In this document: positions 45,227 to 53,958 of the stretch, piece by piece
How positions within the stretch are numbered: the first letter of the stretch is position 1
Layout of the letters: each line of letters begins with the position of its first letter
From: an uncultured Acetatifactor sp.
Lineage (GTDB): Bacteria > Bacillota > Clostridia > Lachnospirales > Lachnospiraceae
Assembly (NCBI GenBank): GCA_947625675.1
Contig: CANQPH010000003.1
Coordinates: 34,213-98,212, forward strand
Direction: 5' to 3'
DNA: 64,000 nt
Notes under the pieces: generated by a model
What the model was told of the DNA's origin: nothing
Databases searched by the model: none
The model's input: the letters and a program-made list of their open reading frames with translations, nothing else
Made by a program: the position numbers and the translations under genes

Positions 45227-46081
45227 TTAACTCTCCTCTTTCAGGTAGGCAAGCAGCTCGGGATAACACGCTTCCGCATCCCGATAACCTTCATCATACA
45301 GCGCCGCCAGCTTCTTCACATCCTTCTCGATGCGCCCCACCTCGCTTTTTTGCTTCGGGCGGATGAGAAAGGCCCCTCCTTCCCGCACCTGTTCCTCAAT
45401 ATATTTTACAGTAACATTATATCGCACATGGCGGTCCACCATGCATTCGTACACCTTGGGATAGCGCAGATAACGGGCTTTGAACAGGCCCATATGCTCG
45501 GAAGGCCTGCGGATATAGCCCACCTCCTTGGTCATGATCACCACGTTTTTGCGGTTCCCGTCCTGGATGGAATGCTTCAGAGGGATGGCGTCGGAAATGC
45601 CCCCGTCCAGGTAATACTTTCCATCAATCTTCACCGCCCGGGACACCAGGGGCAGGGAAGCGGAGGCCCGGATCTTGTCGATCTCCTTTTTCATGTCCCG
45701 CACCTGCAGATATTCCGCCTCTCCCGTCTCGATATTGGTCACCACGCTGACGGCCTTTCCCTGATATTTGTCAAAGGTCCTGTAATCATAGGGATTCAGC
45801 CGCTCCGGAATCGTGTGGTAACACATCTCCACGTTGAACAGGTCTCCCGTGGTCAGCAGACTTTTCGCACCGCAATAATCGGGGGAATCCAGATAATCCA
45901 CGTTCACATGATAGGCCCTTCCCCTCTGCTTCGACAGGAAACTGCACATGCTGCAGGCCCCCGCCGACACCCCGTAAATACTAGAAAATTCAATTCCTTT
46001 ATCCAGGAAAAAATCCAGCACGCCGGAAGTATAGACTCCCTTCATGCCGCCGCCTTCCAAAACCAATCCAGCCTGATACAT
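45227..46081 (-). CDS. Patatin-like phospholipase
   Basis: A 284-residue cytoplasmic acyl hydrolase of the patatin/RssA (YjjU-like) group. The oxyanion loop GLVLEGGGMKGVY, the nucleophile elbow GVSAGA and the catalytic DGGISD aspartate are all visible. It probably hydrolyses membrane lipids; substrate unknown. The ATG at 46081 follows GAGGT by about 10 bases; the longer frame to 46165 starts in low-quality sequence. It lies between the aminotransferase gene and uppP. Confidence 0.9.
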   Translation of the reverse strand: MYQAGLVLEGGGMKGVYTSGVLDFFLDKGIEFSSIYGVSAGACSMCSFLSKQRGRAYHVNVDYLDSPDYCGAKSLLTTGDLFNVEMCYHTIPERLNPYDYRTFDKYQGKAVSVVTNIETGEAEYLQVRDMKKEIDKIRASASLPLVSRAVKIDGKYYLDGGISDAIPLKHSIQDGNRKNVVIMTKEVGYIRRPSEHMGLFKARYLRYPKVYECMVDRHVRYNVTVKYIEEQVREGGAFLIRPKQKSEVGRIEKDVKKLAALYDEGYRDAEACYPELLAYLKEES

Positions 46082-46177
46082 TTTTATTTTTACCTCATTT
46101 CTGCGCTGCTTTCCGCATTGTTTGTTTCCTGCGCTGCTTTCTGCTTTCTGCGCACCGCCGTTCAAGTCCTTTATCGC

Positions 46178-47371
46178 TCAGCGGTTCGGGTACTCCGTCT
46201 CCACGAACTTCCGCAAGGCGGGCAGGGAACGTTCCACCTTCTCCGTATCGATACAGTAAGCCATCCGGAAAAATCCCGGTGCGCCGAAAGTGTCTCCCGG
46301 CACCAGCACCAGGTCATATTTCAGCGCCTTCTGGCAGAAGATCTTGGCATCCTCCTCCAGGGCCTTGGGGAAAATGTAGAAAGTGCCGCCCGGCTTCACG
46401 CAGGTAAAGCCCAGGGAAATCAGCTCCTTGTACAGGATGTTCATGTTGGTCTCGTAGACGCTCAGATCCGAAGTCTTGTCCAGCACCTCCGCCACCGCCA
46501 GCTGAATGATGGAAGGCGGGCAGTTGTGGCCGAGCCCCCTGGAAATCTGGACGCACATGTTCACCAGCACCTCCGCATCCCGGCAGGCGGGATTCACCGC
46601 CACATAACCGATCCGCTCTCCCGGCAGGGACAGGGACTTGGAGAAGGAATAACACATGATACTGTTGTCATAAAATTTGGAAACGCAAGGGGCTTCCACC
46701 CCGTCGAACACGATCTCCCGGTATGGCTCGTCGGAGATCAGGAAAATATCATGGCCGTACTCCTCCGACTTGCGGGTCAGGGTCTGGGCCAGCCGCTCCA
46801 GGGTGGCGGCGGAATACACCACGCCGGAAGGATTGTTGGGCGTGTTGACCAGGATCGCCATGGTTTTCGGGCCGATCATCTCCTCGAAGGCCTGAAAATT
46901 GATCTGGAAGGTCTCCGTCTCAGGGGGCACCACTCGAAGCACCGCTCCCGTCAGATCCACGTAGGGATGGTACTCCGGGAAAAAAGGTGCAAATGTCAAA
47001 ATCTCGTCACCAGGCTCCGTCACCAGCCGAAAAGCATGAGCCAGGGCTCCCGCCGCACCGGTGGCCATGAAAATATGTTCCGTCCGGTAAGGGATCCCGA
47101 ACCGCTTTTCCAGAGAAGCCGCAATGGCCTGCCGGACGCTGGTGATCCCGGGATTGGGACTGTAGCCGTGAAGCTCGTTGCTGCTCCTGGTCTGCAGAAA
47201 GTTTATCATGGTGTCCGTGAACTCCTGGGGCACCGGCACCGAGGGATTCCCCAGACTATAATCAAACACATTCTCATAGCCGATCTCGGCCCCCCTGGCC
47301 GCTGCGAACTCCGCCAGCTGCCGGATCACGGACTTGCCGGAAAGCATGTCCTTATATTTCTGTACGATCAT
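46178..47371 (-). CDS. PLP-dependent class I/II aminotransferase (aspartate/aromatic type)
   Basis: A 397-residue fold type I aminotransferase. Landmarks are FDYSLGNPSVPVP, GAAGALAHAFRLV, ILVNTPNNPSGVVYS, the aspartate in LISDEPYREIVFDG and the PLP lysine in YSFSKSLSLPGERIGY. Amino-acid specificity cannot be assigned; related clostridial proteins are usually called aspartate aminotransferase. A good promoter lies directly upstream and AGAGG precedes the start. Confidence 0.9.
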   Translation of the reverse strand: MIVQKYKDMLSGKSVIRQLAEFAAARGAEIGYENVFDYSLGNPSVPVPQEFTDTMINFLQTRSSNELHGYSPNPGITSVRQAIAASLEKRFGIPYRTEHIFMATGAAGALAHAFRLVTEPGDEILTFAPFFPEYHPYVDLTGAVLRVVPPETETFQINFQAFEEMIGPKTMAILVNTPNNPSGVVYSAATLERLAQTLTRKSEEYGHDIFLISDEPYREIVFDGVEAPCVSKFYDNSIMCYSFSKSLSLPGERIGYVAVNPACRDAEVLVNMCVQISRGLGHNCPPSIIQLAVAEVLDKTSDLSVYETNMNILYKELISLGFTCVKPGGTFYIFPKALEEDAKIFCQKALKYDLVLVPGDTFGAPGFFRMAYCIDTEKVERSLPALRKFVETEYPNR

Positions 47372-47404
47372 AGGATAACCTCTTTTCTCAAACTCATAAT
47401 AAAC

Positions 47405-47432
47405 ATTTTACCACAATTTCCTATAATTACAA
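47405..47432 (-). promoter_or_regulatory. Promoter of the aminotransferase gene
   Basis: TTGTAA (47427-47432), 16 bases, TAAAAT (47405-47410) on the minus strand, 34 bases before the start codon. Confidence 0.65.
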
Positions 47433-47471
47433 TCTGAAAATACCGCACAGGCCGGGGAAAGTCGTAACAGT

Positions 47472-48965
47472 TCAGTCCTCCGCCCAGGCCAGGGCGCATT
47501 TCACTGCCCGCTTCCAGCCTTTCAGAAGCTCTTCCCTCTTCTCTTCTTCCATATTCGGCCGGAACACCCGGCCAATCTGCCAGTTCTCCAGAATCTCCTC
47601 CCGGCTCTTCCAATAACCGGTGGCCAGCCCCGCCAGATAAGCGGCTCCCAGGGCCGTGGTCTCGATGCATTCCGGCCTGCGAACCTCGCCGCCTATGATG
47701 TCCGCCTGGAACTGCATGAGAAAATCGTTGGCGCTGGCCCCTCCGTCCACCTTCAGACCCTTGAGCGGGATGCCGCTGTCCTGCTCCATGGCCCGGATCA
47801 CGTCCGCCGTCTGATAGGCGATGGATTCCAGGGTGGCCCGGATAAAGTGTTCCTTAGTGCAGCCCCTGGTCAGGCCCACCACCGTGCCCCTGGCGTACTG
47901 GTTCCAATAAGGCGCTCCCATGCCGGTGAACACGGGCACGATATACATTCCCGCCGTGTCCTCCACCGCTTCCGCATATTCCTGGGACTGGGCCGCCGTG
48001 CGGATCATGCGCATGCTGTCCCGCAGCCACTGCACGGAAGCTCCCGCCACGAACACGCTGCCTTCCAGGGCGTATTCCACCTTGCCGCCTATACTGGCAG
48101 CGATGGTGGTGAGCAGCCCCTCTTTGGAAGAAATGGCCTGCTCCCCGGTATTCATCAGGAGAAAACATCCCGTGCCATAAGTATTTTTCACCTCTCCCTG
48201 TTCAAAACAGCACTGTCCGAACAGGGCCGCCTGCTGGTCCCCCGCCGCTCCGGCGATAGGAATGGGTTTCCCGAACACCAGGGGATCCGTTTCCCCGAAA
48301 ATACAGCTGGAGGGCTTCACCTCCGGGAGCATGGCTTCCGGGATGCCGAAATAGGCCAGGATTTCTTCGTCCCAGCACAGGCTGTGGATGTCGAAAAGCA
48401 TGGTGCGGGAAGCGTTGGTATAATCCGTCACGTGCACCGCCCCCTTGGTCAGATTCCAGATCAGCCAGGTGTCCACCGTGCCGAACAGAATCTCTCCCTT
48501 GGCAGCCTTTTCCCGGGCCCCGGGCACATGATCCAGGATCCAGGCGATTTTCGAGGCGCTGAAATAAGCGTCCGGGATCAGTCCCGTTTTTTCCCGGATC
48601 ACCCGGTCAAACCCTTCCGCCTTCAGAGCGTCGATCCTGTCCGAAGTCCGTCTGCACTGCCACACGATGGCGTTGTAGACGGGCTCGCCGGTATAACGGT
48701 CCCACAGGATCGTGGTTTCCCGCTGATTGGTGATGCCGATGCCGCTTAAGTCTTCCGCATCGATGCCCAGCCTGGCCATGCTCTCCGCAGCCACGGACAG
48801 CTGGGAAGACCAGATTTCCTTGGGATCATGTTCCACCCAGCCCGGCTCGGGATAAATCTGGGTGAATTCCTTCTGGGCCATGGAACAGATATTGCCCTGC
48901 TTGTCAAAAATGATACAGCGGGAACTGGTGGTTCCCTGGTCCAACGCCATAATGTACCGTTGCAT
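47472..48965 (-). CDS. glpK: Glycerol kinase
   Basis: A 497-residue FGGY-family kinase converting glycerol to glycerol 3-phosphate. Hallmarks are [33 protein letters not shown], the hexokinase-like FGY-type signatures [13 protein letters not shown] and [19 protein letters not shown]. Length is typical. GGAGAG precedes the ATG. No glycerol facilitator or glpO lies next to it; it follows a YolD-like gene by about 40 bases. Low-complexity differences were not seen. Confidence 0.97.
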   Translation of the reverse strand: MQRYIMALDQGTTSSRCIIFDKQGNICSMAQKEFTQIYPEPGWVEHDPKEIWSSQLSVAAESMARLGIDAEDLSGIGITNQRETTILWDRYTGEPVYNAIVWQCRRTSDRIDALKAEGFDRVIREKTGLIPDAYFSASKIAWILDHVPGAREKAAKGEILFGTVDTWLIWNLTKGAVHVTDYTNASRTMLFDIHSLCWDEEILAYFGIPEAMLPEVKPSSCIFGETDPLVFGKPIPIAGAAGDQQAALFGQCCFEQGEVKNTYGTGCFLLMNTGEQAISSKEGLLTTIAASIGGKVEYALEGSVFVAGASVQWLRDSMRMIRTAAQSQEYAEAVEDTAGMYIVPVFTGMGAPYWNQYARGTVVGLTRGCTKEHFIRATLESIAYQTADVIRAMEQDSGIPLKGLKVDGGASANDFLMQFQADIIGGEVRRPECIETTALGAAYLAGLATGYWKSREEILENWQIGRVFRPNMEEEKREELLKGWKRAVKCALAWAED

Positions 48966-49007
48966 ACGCCGTCTCTCCTTCTTTATATTTATTGATTTCT
49001 TATCGTC

Positions 49008-49331
49008 TCAGTCACAGAATTCCAGCTCCACCATGTCCTCGAAGGGGATCTTGGTGTTCACCACCTTGAGCACCCTGGCGGAGGGGTCGATCCGGGACAC
49101 CAGCCCAGTCACCTTCACGTACTCCCCATGATCGTAATAGACCGTCTCCACCATGTCGCCCACGGCCAGCGCATGAAGCTTCCAGTCCAAAAGTTCCCCT
49201 TCTTCTTCGGACAGCTCCGCCCTCTCCACCACGACCTTTTCCTTTTCCCGAAGGGCTTCCTGAAAGCCCCTCAGGGGATTAAAGGGCATGAATTGCTTGG
49301 CCCGTTCCGCCCTGTCCATCCTGGCGTGCAT
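49008..49331 (-). CDS. YolD-like family protein
   Basis: A 107-residue protein of the YolD-like group, often found beside Y-family polymerases and thought to take part in UV/SOS responses. Recognisable parts are RAKQFMPFNPLRGFQEALRE, and the C-terminal YYDHGEYVKVTGLVSRIDPSARVL strand region. GGAGG 7 bases before the ATG at 49331 supports the start. It lies downstream of the Y-family polymerase gene on the same strand, an order reversed from the usual yolD-uvrX arrangement. Confidence 0.82.
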   Translation of the reverse strand: MHARMDRAERAKQFMPFNPLRGFQEALREKEKVVVERAELSEEEGELLDWKLHALAVGDMVETVYYDHGEYVKVTGLVSRIDPSARVLKVVNTKIPFEDMVELEFCD

Positions 49332-49458
49332 CGCAATACCTCCATTCCCGGCAACTGCCGCCCCACTTCCTGCACCCGTTTATCCGTTCATTCCCCGCTT
49401 CTGGGAAGGCTTGCCTCTCACTCCCATGACTCTAAGGTGCCTCCCTCTTCCCGCCATT

Positions 49459-49520
49459 GGGGACTCTTGCCGCTCAAAGGTACCGCTCTCTTCCCACCTT
49501 ACGGGGACTCTTGCCGCTCA
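49459..49520. repeat. Short direct repeats between polymerase and YolD gene
   Basis: GGGGACTCTTGCCGCTCA occurs at about 49459-49476 and again at about 49503-49520, with a weaker third copy earlier (GGGAAGGCTTGCCTCTCA). The 210-base interval holds no gene. Confidence 0.55.
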
Positions 49521-49542
49521 CTTTCCAAGCCCGCTTGCCCCC

Positions 49543-50808
49543 TCACTCCCCGCTTCTATGCCCGCCAATCTGGCGGTTCCGATCTCTGGCGGTGGCGTGA
49601 TCCTGCAAGTCCATGCCCTTCAGGATCGCATTTTTCCCGAATTTTTTCTTGATATCCAACACCGCCTTCTGCATCCGGCGCTCCTTCTCCAACTCCGCCG
49701 GGTCGGTGAACAGATCCAGCTGCTCATACCCTTCCTCCACCACGTTGTTGAAGGCCATGGCGATTCTGTGGATGGGCGTCTTCCGATCCGCAATGCGCTG
49801 GTACAGTCGGTCTACGCAAGCGATAATCGTTTTGGAGGAATTGTTGGCAAAGGGCATGGAAGCCGTTCCCTTGGAAGACTCCCTGGCGGACTGCCGGGAA
49901 TACCCGACGTAAAGGAATATGGATTCCGTCACCAGCCCCCGATCCACCAGCTCCAGACAAAGCTGATCCGCCATCTCCCTGGCCACCAGCCCCGCATCCT
50001 CATAGCTATAATCGCAGCCCAGCACCTGCATGCTGCTCAGGCTGTTGGCCTTGGGTTTGTACGCCTTGATATCTGCAATAGTGGTGGGCTCCCGCCCCCA
50101 GGCATGGTCTATAAGAAGCTCTCCGTCAATACCGAACAATTTATAAATCAGGTCCTCCGGCGCCCCGGCGATTCCCCTCATGGTAGAGATTCCGGCGCTC
50201 TCCAGCCGGTTCACCGTTCCCGGCCCCACCCTCCAAAAATCGGTCAAAGGCTTATGATCCCACAAAGTCCTCCGATAACTTTCCTCGTCCAGGATCCCGA
50301 TGTTGTCCTTCACGTGCTTGGCGGTGATGTCCAGGGCGATCTTGGCCAGATATAGGTTCGTACCGATGCCGCAGGCCGCCGTCACGCCCACGGAATCCCG
50401 AATATCCTGCATGATGCGCCCTCCCAGCTCCCTGGCGCTCATGCCGTACATCTCCAGGTAATCCGTCACGTCCAGGAAAGCTTCATCGATGGAATAGACG
50501 TAGATATCCTCTTTGGCAATATATTTCAAATAAATTCCATAAATATCGGCGGAATACTGGATATACAGCTTCATCCGGGGCGGGGCACAGATGTAGGAAA
50601 TCCCTTCCGGGATCTGAAACACCCTGCAGCGATTTTTCACCCCCAGGGCCCGCAGAGCTGGGGAAACCGCCAAACACACCGTTTTCTCCGTGCGCTCCGG
50701 ATCCGCCACCACCAGATGGGCGGTCAAGGGATCCAGGCCCCGCTCCACGCATTCCACGGAAGCATAGAAGGATTTCAGATCGATGCACATATAAGTTCTG
50801 GATTCCAT
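49543..50808 (-). CDS. Y-family DNA polymerase (UmuC/UvrX-like)
   Basis: A 421-residue translesion polymerase. The N-terminal palm has MCIDLKSFYASVECVERG and the catalytic YVYSIDEAFLDVTDYL; the helix-hairpin region has KPLTDFWRVGPGTVNRLE. The little-finger domain and an LDLFTDP motif (a likely beta-clamp binding peptide, QLDLFT) follow. The ATG at 50808 has AAAGGAGG upstream; longer frames are unsupported. The C-terminal RDRNRQIGGHRSGE is the usual tail of this clade. Confidence 0.93.
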   Translation of the reverse strand: MESRTYMCIDLKSFYASVECVERGLDPLTAHLVVADPERTEKTVCLAVSPALRALGVKNRCRVFQIPEGISYICAPPRMKLYIQYSADIYGIYLKYIAKEDIYVYSIDEAFLDVTDYLEMYGMSARELGGRIMQDIRDSVGVTAACGIGTNLYLAKIALDITAKHVKDNIGILDEESYRRTLWDHKPLTDFWRVGPGTVNRLESAGISTMRGIAGAPEDLIYKLFGIDGELLIDHAWGREPTTIADIKAYKPKANSLSSMQVLGCDYSYEDAGLVAREMADQLCLELVDRGLVTESIFLYVGYSRQSARESSKGTASMPFANNSSKTIIACVDRLYQRIADRKTPIHRIAMAFNNVVEEGYEQLDLFTDPAELEKERRMQKAVLDIKKKFGKNAILKGMDLQDHATARDRNRQIGGHRSGE

Positions 50809-50897
50809 GCTTCCTCCTTTCACATTCCAGCAATTCCCAGGCGTCCCTCCCGGGCATACTTCCAACGGCTTCCCAGGCATCCGCCAAGAATAACATT

Positions 50898-50926
50898 ATT
50901 ATAACAGCTTATGAGGACTTTGTCAT
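50898..50926 (-). promoter_or_regulatory. Promoter of the Y-family polymerase gene
   Basis: ATGACA (50921-50926), 17 bases, perfect TATAAT (50898-50903) on the minus strand, 90 bases before the start. I saw no clear LexA box. Confidence 0.7.
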
Positions 50927-50940
50927 GACTTTTTCATTTT

Positions 50941-50980
50941 GGGGAACTTTTGATGCCTGCATTTCGCAATAAAGTTCCCC
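50941..50980. promoter_or_regulatory. 10-bp inverted repeat with 20-base spacer
   Basis: GGGGAACTTT (50941-50950) mirrors AAAGTTCCCC (50971-50980), just upstream of the polymerase promoter. It could be an operator. No T run follows on either side, so it is not a standard terminator. The rest of the interval to 51085 shows nothing recognisable. Confidence 0.45.
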
Positions 50981-51085
50981 AATGATCAAGACTCATTCAC
51001 GTTTTGCTGCTTTATCCAATTCCCCTCCTTAACAATTCACCCTTGCAGACATGGAATTGCCCCGCAGAAGAGGCCTTTTTTCATA

Positions 51086-51114
51086 TTGAAAAATTCACAG
51101 GCGGATGTTATGAT
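51086..51114 (+). promoter_or_regulatory. Promoter of the CD3324-like gene
   Basis: TTGAAA (51086-51091), 17 bases, TATGAT (51109-51114). The leader of about 145 bases carries a 9-bp hairpin (GCATAGGCT 51197-51205 with AGCCTATGC 51222-51230) shortly before the ribosome site. Confidence 0.65.
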
Positions 51115-51264
51115 AAAAAAAGCGGATGTATCTGCGAATCTATCTCAGGAGGGCAAGTGTTTGCGTAATAAAATCAGTGGAAGGGTGCTGCGCACGGCAT
51201 AGGCTGGCGTGTGGCGCAAATAGCCTATGCTCTTTCAAATAATTCATTATTTGGAGGTGCCGCA

Positions 51265-51534
51265 ATGGGCTATAAAAATGGGAGTGTGCTGCTTCCGGCG
51301 GAACTGCTGAAGCAAATTCAGGATTATGTTGACGGCGAATGTATCTACATTCCCCGGCTGACCGCAAATCGGAAAAAGTGGGGAGACAAAACAAAATCAC
51401 GTTTTATATTGGCGGAAAGGAATTCAGAAATATGCCGTAAATACAAAAGCGGCATTCCCGTCAGAGAACTGTCGGAAACATACTGTATTTCCCCGCAGGG
51501 AATCTATAAAATATTATCAGCACACAAGGACTAG
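51265..51534 (+). CDS. CD3324-family putative DNA-binding protein
   Basis: An 89-residue protein of the CD3324 type common in clostridia, with features of Mor-like regulators. The N-terminal half GSVLLPAELLKQIQDYVDGE and YIPRLTANRKKWGDKT are family signatures; the C-terminal half (ICRKYKSGIPVRELSETYCI) forms a helix-turn-helix. GGAGG lies 7 bases before the ATG at 51265; a start at 51211 has no site. It is a single gene with promoter, leader hairpin and terminator. Target unknown. Confidence 0.8.
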   Translation: MGYKNGSVLLPAELLKQIQDYVDGECIYIPRLTANRKKWGDKTKSRFILAERNSEICRKYKSGIPVRELSETYCISPQGIYKILSAHKD

Positions 51535-51541
51535 AACCGGG

Positions 51542-51590
51542 GCTGCCGTTTTCACGGATGAAAATTCGCAAAACGGCGGCTTCTTTTCTA
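51542..51590 (+). terminator. Terminator of the CD3324-like gene
   Basis: GCTGCCGTTTT (51542-51552) pairs with AAAACGGCGGC (51570-51580) and TTCTTTTCT follows. Confidence 0.85.
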
Positions 51591-51682
51591 CTGTTTTTTT
51601 CATAATTGTACAGTTGCTTTATTGGGACAAACAAATCTGTTATACTGAACACAGCATAAAATTTCAAAAGCGGAGGCGCAAA

Positions 51683-51775
51683 ATGAAACGAACGGTGAAG
51701 ATTTGTACGGAATGGTTGACTATGGGTTTTATCAAAGCCTTGTGCCCTATGGAGCGGAACAGAATCCCTGACTAG
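51683..51775 (+). CDS. Possible 30-residue peptide upstream of the phosphotransferase gene
   Basis: ATG at 51683 has GGAGG 6 bases upstream and opens a frame of 30 codons (MKRTVKICTEWLTMG, ending MERNRIPD). It ends 19 bases before the start region of the next gene. It may be a leader peptide or a chance frame left by a decayed gene. Confidence 0.3.
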   Translation: MKRTVKICTEWLTMGFIKALCPMERNRIPD

Positions 51776-51794
51776 GGCTTTCCTGCATGGAGGA

Positions 51795-52781
51795 ATGATG
51801 ATGTCCCTATTTGCAAAAATGGAAAAAGCATACGGCTGGAAGCTAAAGGGCGAACCCGTACCCTTAAAAGGCGGCTTTCTGCATAAAATGTACCGGGTAG
51901 AAACGGAACAGGGAACGTATGCGCTGAAATTGCTGAATCGGTTCGTCATGCAGCGGGAAACCGCAATGGACAACTACGCCGAAGCGGAACGGCTGGAACG
52001 GCTATTGGAACAAAAAGGCATTCCCATCCTTCCGGCCCTGACGATTGGCGGGCGGAAGATGCAGGAAATAGACGGCGAATATTTTTACCTATTTGATTAT
52101 TATGAAGGAAAGCCGCTGCGTGCGGGCGAGATCACGGAGTACCATTGCACACAAATGGGAAAGGCGCTTGCCACAATCCATGCCGCAGACAGGGAAAGCG
52201 GGAAAGAAGACTATCAAGGAATGTCCATCGACTGGGATTTCTATCTTTCCGCACTGGAAAAGACGGATACTCGGCTATATGAAATGCTGAAATCCTGCCA
52301 GGGGCTCCTTGTGGAAAGTCAGGAAAACGGGAACAGGGCGAGGAAGAATCTTCCGAACCTTCTCGCCGTTTGTCATAACGACATGGATTGCAAAAATGTT
52401 CTCTGGAACGGGGAGGATTATCGTATCATCGACCTGGAATGTCTCTCCTACGGCAATCCGATGCTGGAACTGTTCGAGCTGGCCCTGTGCTGGTCCGGAT
52501 ATGAGGAATGCCGGATAGATTTCCGGCTGTTTCAGGCTTTTCTGGAAGGGTATGGGAGTGCCGGAGGAAAGATGCCCGCAGACTGGGAGACGCTGTATGA
52601 CTGCAATAACGGCAGGCTGGAGTGGCTGGAATACAATCTGAAGCGTGTATTGGGCATTGACTGCGGGGATGACGAGAAGCAAATGGGAATCGAACAAGTG
52701 GAAGAAACCATACGGCATATTATTTACTATGCGAAAATGCGTGAAGAGATACTGGGCCATTGCATAGACAATCCATATTAA
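51795..52781 (+). CDS. APH/CotS-like small-molecule phosphotransferase
   Basis: A 328-residue protein kinase-like fold enzyme of the aminoglycoside phosphotransferase/homoserine kinase type. The ATP-lobe begins VPLKGGFLHKMYRVETEQGT with the lysine in YALKLLN; the catalytic loop is VCHNDMDCKNVLW and the metal aspartate lies in YRIIDLECLSYGNP. The substrate may be a choline-, sugar- or antibiotic-like molecule; resistance should not be assumed. Three ATG codons in a row (51795, 51798, 51801) follow GGAGGA; the third has the best spacing. Confidence 0.8.
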   Translation: MMMSLFAKMEKAYGWKLKGEPVPLKGGFLHKMYRVETEQGTYALKLLNRFVMQRETAMDNYAEAERLERLLEQKGIPILPALTIGGRKMQEIDGEYFYLFDYYEGKPLRAGEITEYHCTQMGKALATIHAADRESGKEDYQGMSIDWDFYLSALEKTDTRLYEMLKSCQGLLVESQENGNRARKNLPNLLAVCHNDMDCKNVLWNGEDYRIIDLECLSYGNPMLELFELALCWSGYEECRIDFRLFQAFLEGYGSAGGKMPADWETLYDCNNGRLEWLEYNLKRVLGIDCGDDEKQMGIEQVEETIRHIIYYAKMREEILGHCIDNPY

Positions 52782-52818
52782 TGCGGGCCCCAAAAATTGA
52801 TCAATGGCTGATGCGGTT

Positions 52819-53694
52819 TCAAGCAAATCGTTCCCTCAATCCCGCCAGCAGCCGCTCTGCGATGGGCGTAAAAACCTGGTATTTTTTCCAGATCAAGTAC
52901 ATTTTCGCCTCCAGCCTCGGCGCCAGGGGGCGGAATGCGAGCCCGCTCTCCGGACTTGTATCAATCAAATGCTCAAAGGAGAAGAGGAAACCCAGCCCTT
53001 CTTTGACAAACAAAGATGCGTTATAGGGCAGACGGAAAGAACCTTCCAGATGCAGCTCGTCCATTTTTTCCCCGCACCAGTGCGGAATGTCCCGTTTCCA
53101 CCCCTGTTCCGAACAGAACAGGGGCAGCCCGATCACATCCTCCGCAAGGATACTTTCTTTTTTGGCCAGAGGATGGTTCGAAGGCATAACAAGGCCCCAT
53201 ATATCCGCTTCCGGGAAAGTAAGATAATGATACTTTGCGGTATCCGGTTCCTCGGCCAGCACCGCAAAATCAAGGACTCCCTTATCCAGCTTTTCCGTGA
53301 CCTGCTCCGTGTCCCCGCTGCTGATATGATAACGCAGTCCGGGGCAGATCTCCTTAAATCTCTTGATCTCCCGGGCGAGATACCGGATCTGGTAGGATTC
53401 CGCCAGGCCGAAATAAACATCTCCACCGGTCACATCGTCCAGCGCCGTAAATTCCCCCAGAATCTTATCCGCCATGGTGACCAGATCCTCCGCCCGTTTG
53501 CGGAGCAGAATTCCTTCCTCGGTCAGTTCTATGCGAAAGCTATGACGGATAAAGAGCTTTTTCCCAAGCTCCTCCTCCAAGGACTGAATCTGCTTGGAGA
53601 GCGTCGGCTGGGTGACATGCAGATATTCAGCGGCTCGAGTCATGTTTTCTTCTCGGGCCACGGCGAGAAAATAACGAAGCGTGCGGATTTCCAT
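52819..53694 (-). CDS. LysR-family transcriptional regulator
   Basis: A 291-residue LysR regulator. The N-terminal winged helix is RTLRYFLAVAREENMTRAAE followed by HVTQPTLSKQIQSLEEELGK; residues about 90-291 form the periplasmic-binding-like effector domain. GAGGAAACC precedes the ATG. It is divergent from the alpha/beta-hydrolase gene, and an ATTCC-N5-GGAAT palindrome lies between them, so it probably controls that gene in response to an unknown small molecule. Confidence 0.92.
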   Translation of the reverse strand: MEIRTLRYFLAVAREENMTRAAEYLHVTQPTLSKQIQSLEEELGKKLFIRHSFRIELTEEGILLRKRAEDLVTMADKILGEFTALDDVTGGDVYFGLAESYQIRYLAREIKRFKEICPGLRYHISSGDTEQVTEKLDKGVLDFAVLAEEPDTAKYHYLTFPEADIWGLVMPSNHPLAKKESILAEDVIGLPLFCSEQGWKRDIPHWCGEKMDELHLEGSFRLPYNASLFVKEGLGFLFSFEHLIDTSPESGLAFRPLAPRLEAKMYLIWKKYQVFTPIAERLLAGLRERFA

Positions 53695-53698
53695 GGTT

Positions 53699-53758
53699 TC
53701 CTCACATTCTGCCGCCGCTCAGGCGGCCTTCCATTTAAGAGGGCTTTGTGCGCCAAAT
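53699..53758. repeat. Diverged copy C of the dispersed palindromic repeat
   Basis: CCTCACATTCTGCCGCCGCT, then AGGCGGCC... and CTTTGTGCG follow the same order as copies at 27364 and 38434, but the second hairpin is damaged. It starts 5 bases upstream of the LysR gene. Confidence 0.6.
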
Positions 53759-53780
53759 TTCATATTTAATATTTCATGAT

Positions 53781-53795
53781 ATTCCTAATCGGAAT
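53781..53795. promoter_or_regulatory. Putative LysR binding site
   Basis: ATTCC-TAATC-GGAAT, a 15-base palindrome fitting the T-N11-A rule of LysR-type operators, in the region between the divergent LysR and hydrolase genes. Confidence 0.55.
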
Positions 53796-53958
53796 AATGT
53801 GATATAAATTATAACCATTAGCGCACAGAGAGTCAAGCATGTATTATAAAATCAAACTAGAACTCCTCGGCAGTCAAAAAAAGGTGAATTGCCTGGATTT
53901 TTTGCTGAGAAAACCGGCAAAATCCGGCGAAATCGACAAGTAGAAAGGATGGTTGATC

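Noticed and set aside
50809..51000. LexA/SOS box for the Y-family polymerase
   Set aside because: No GAAC-N4-GTTC or CGAAC-type palindrome was found near the promoter.
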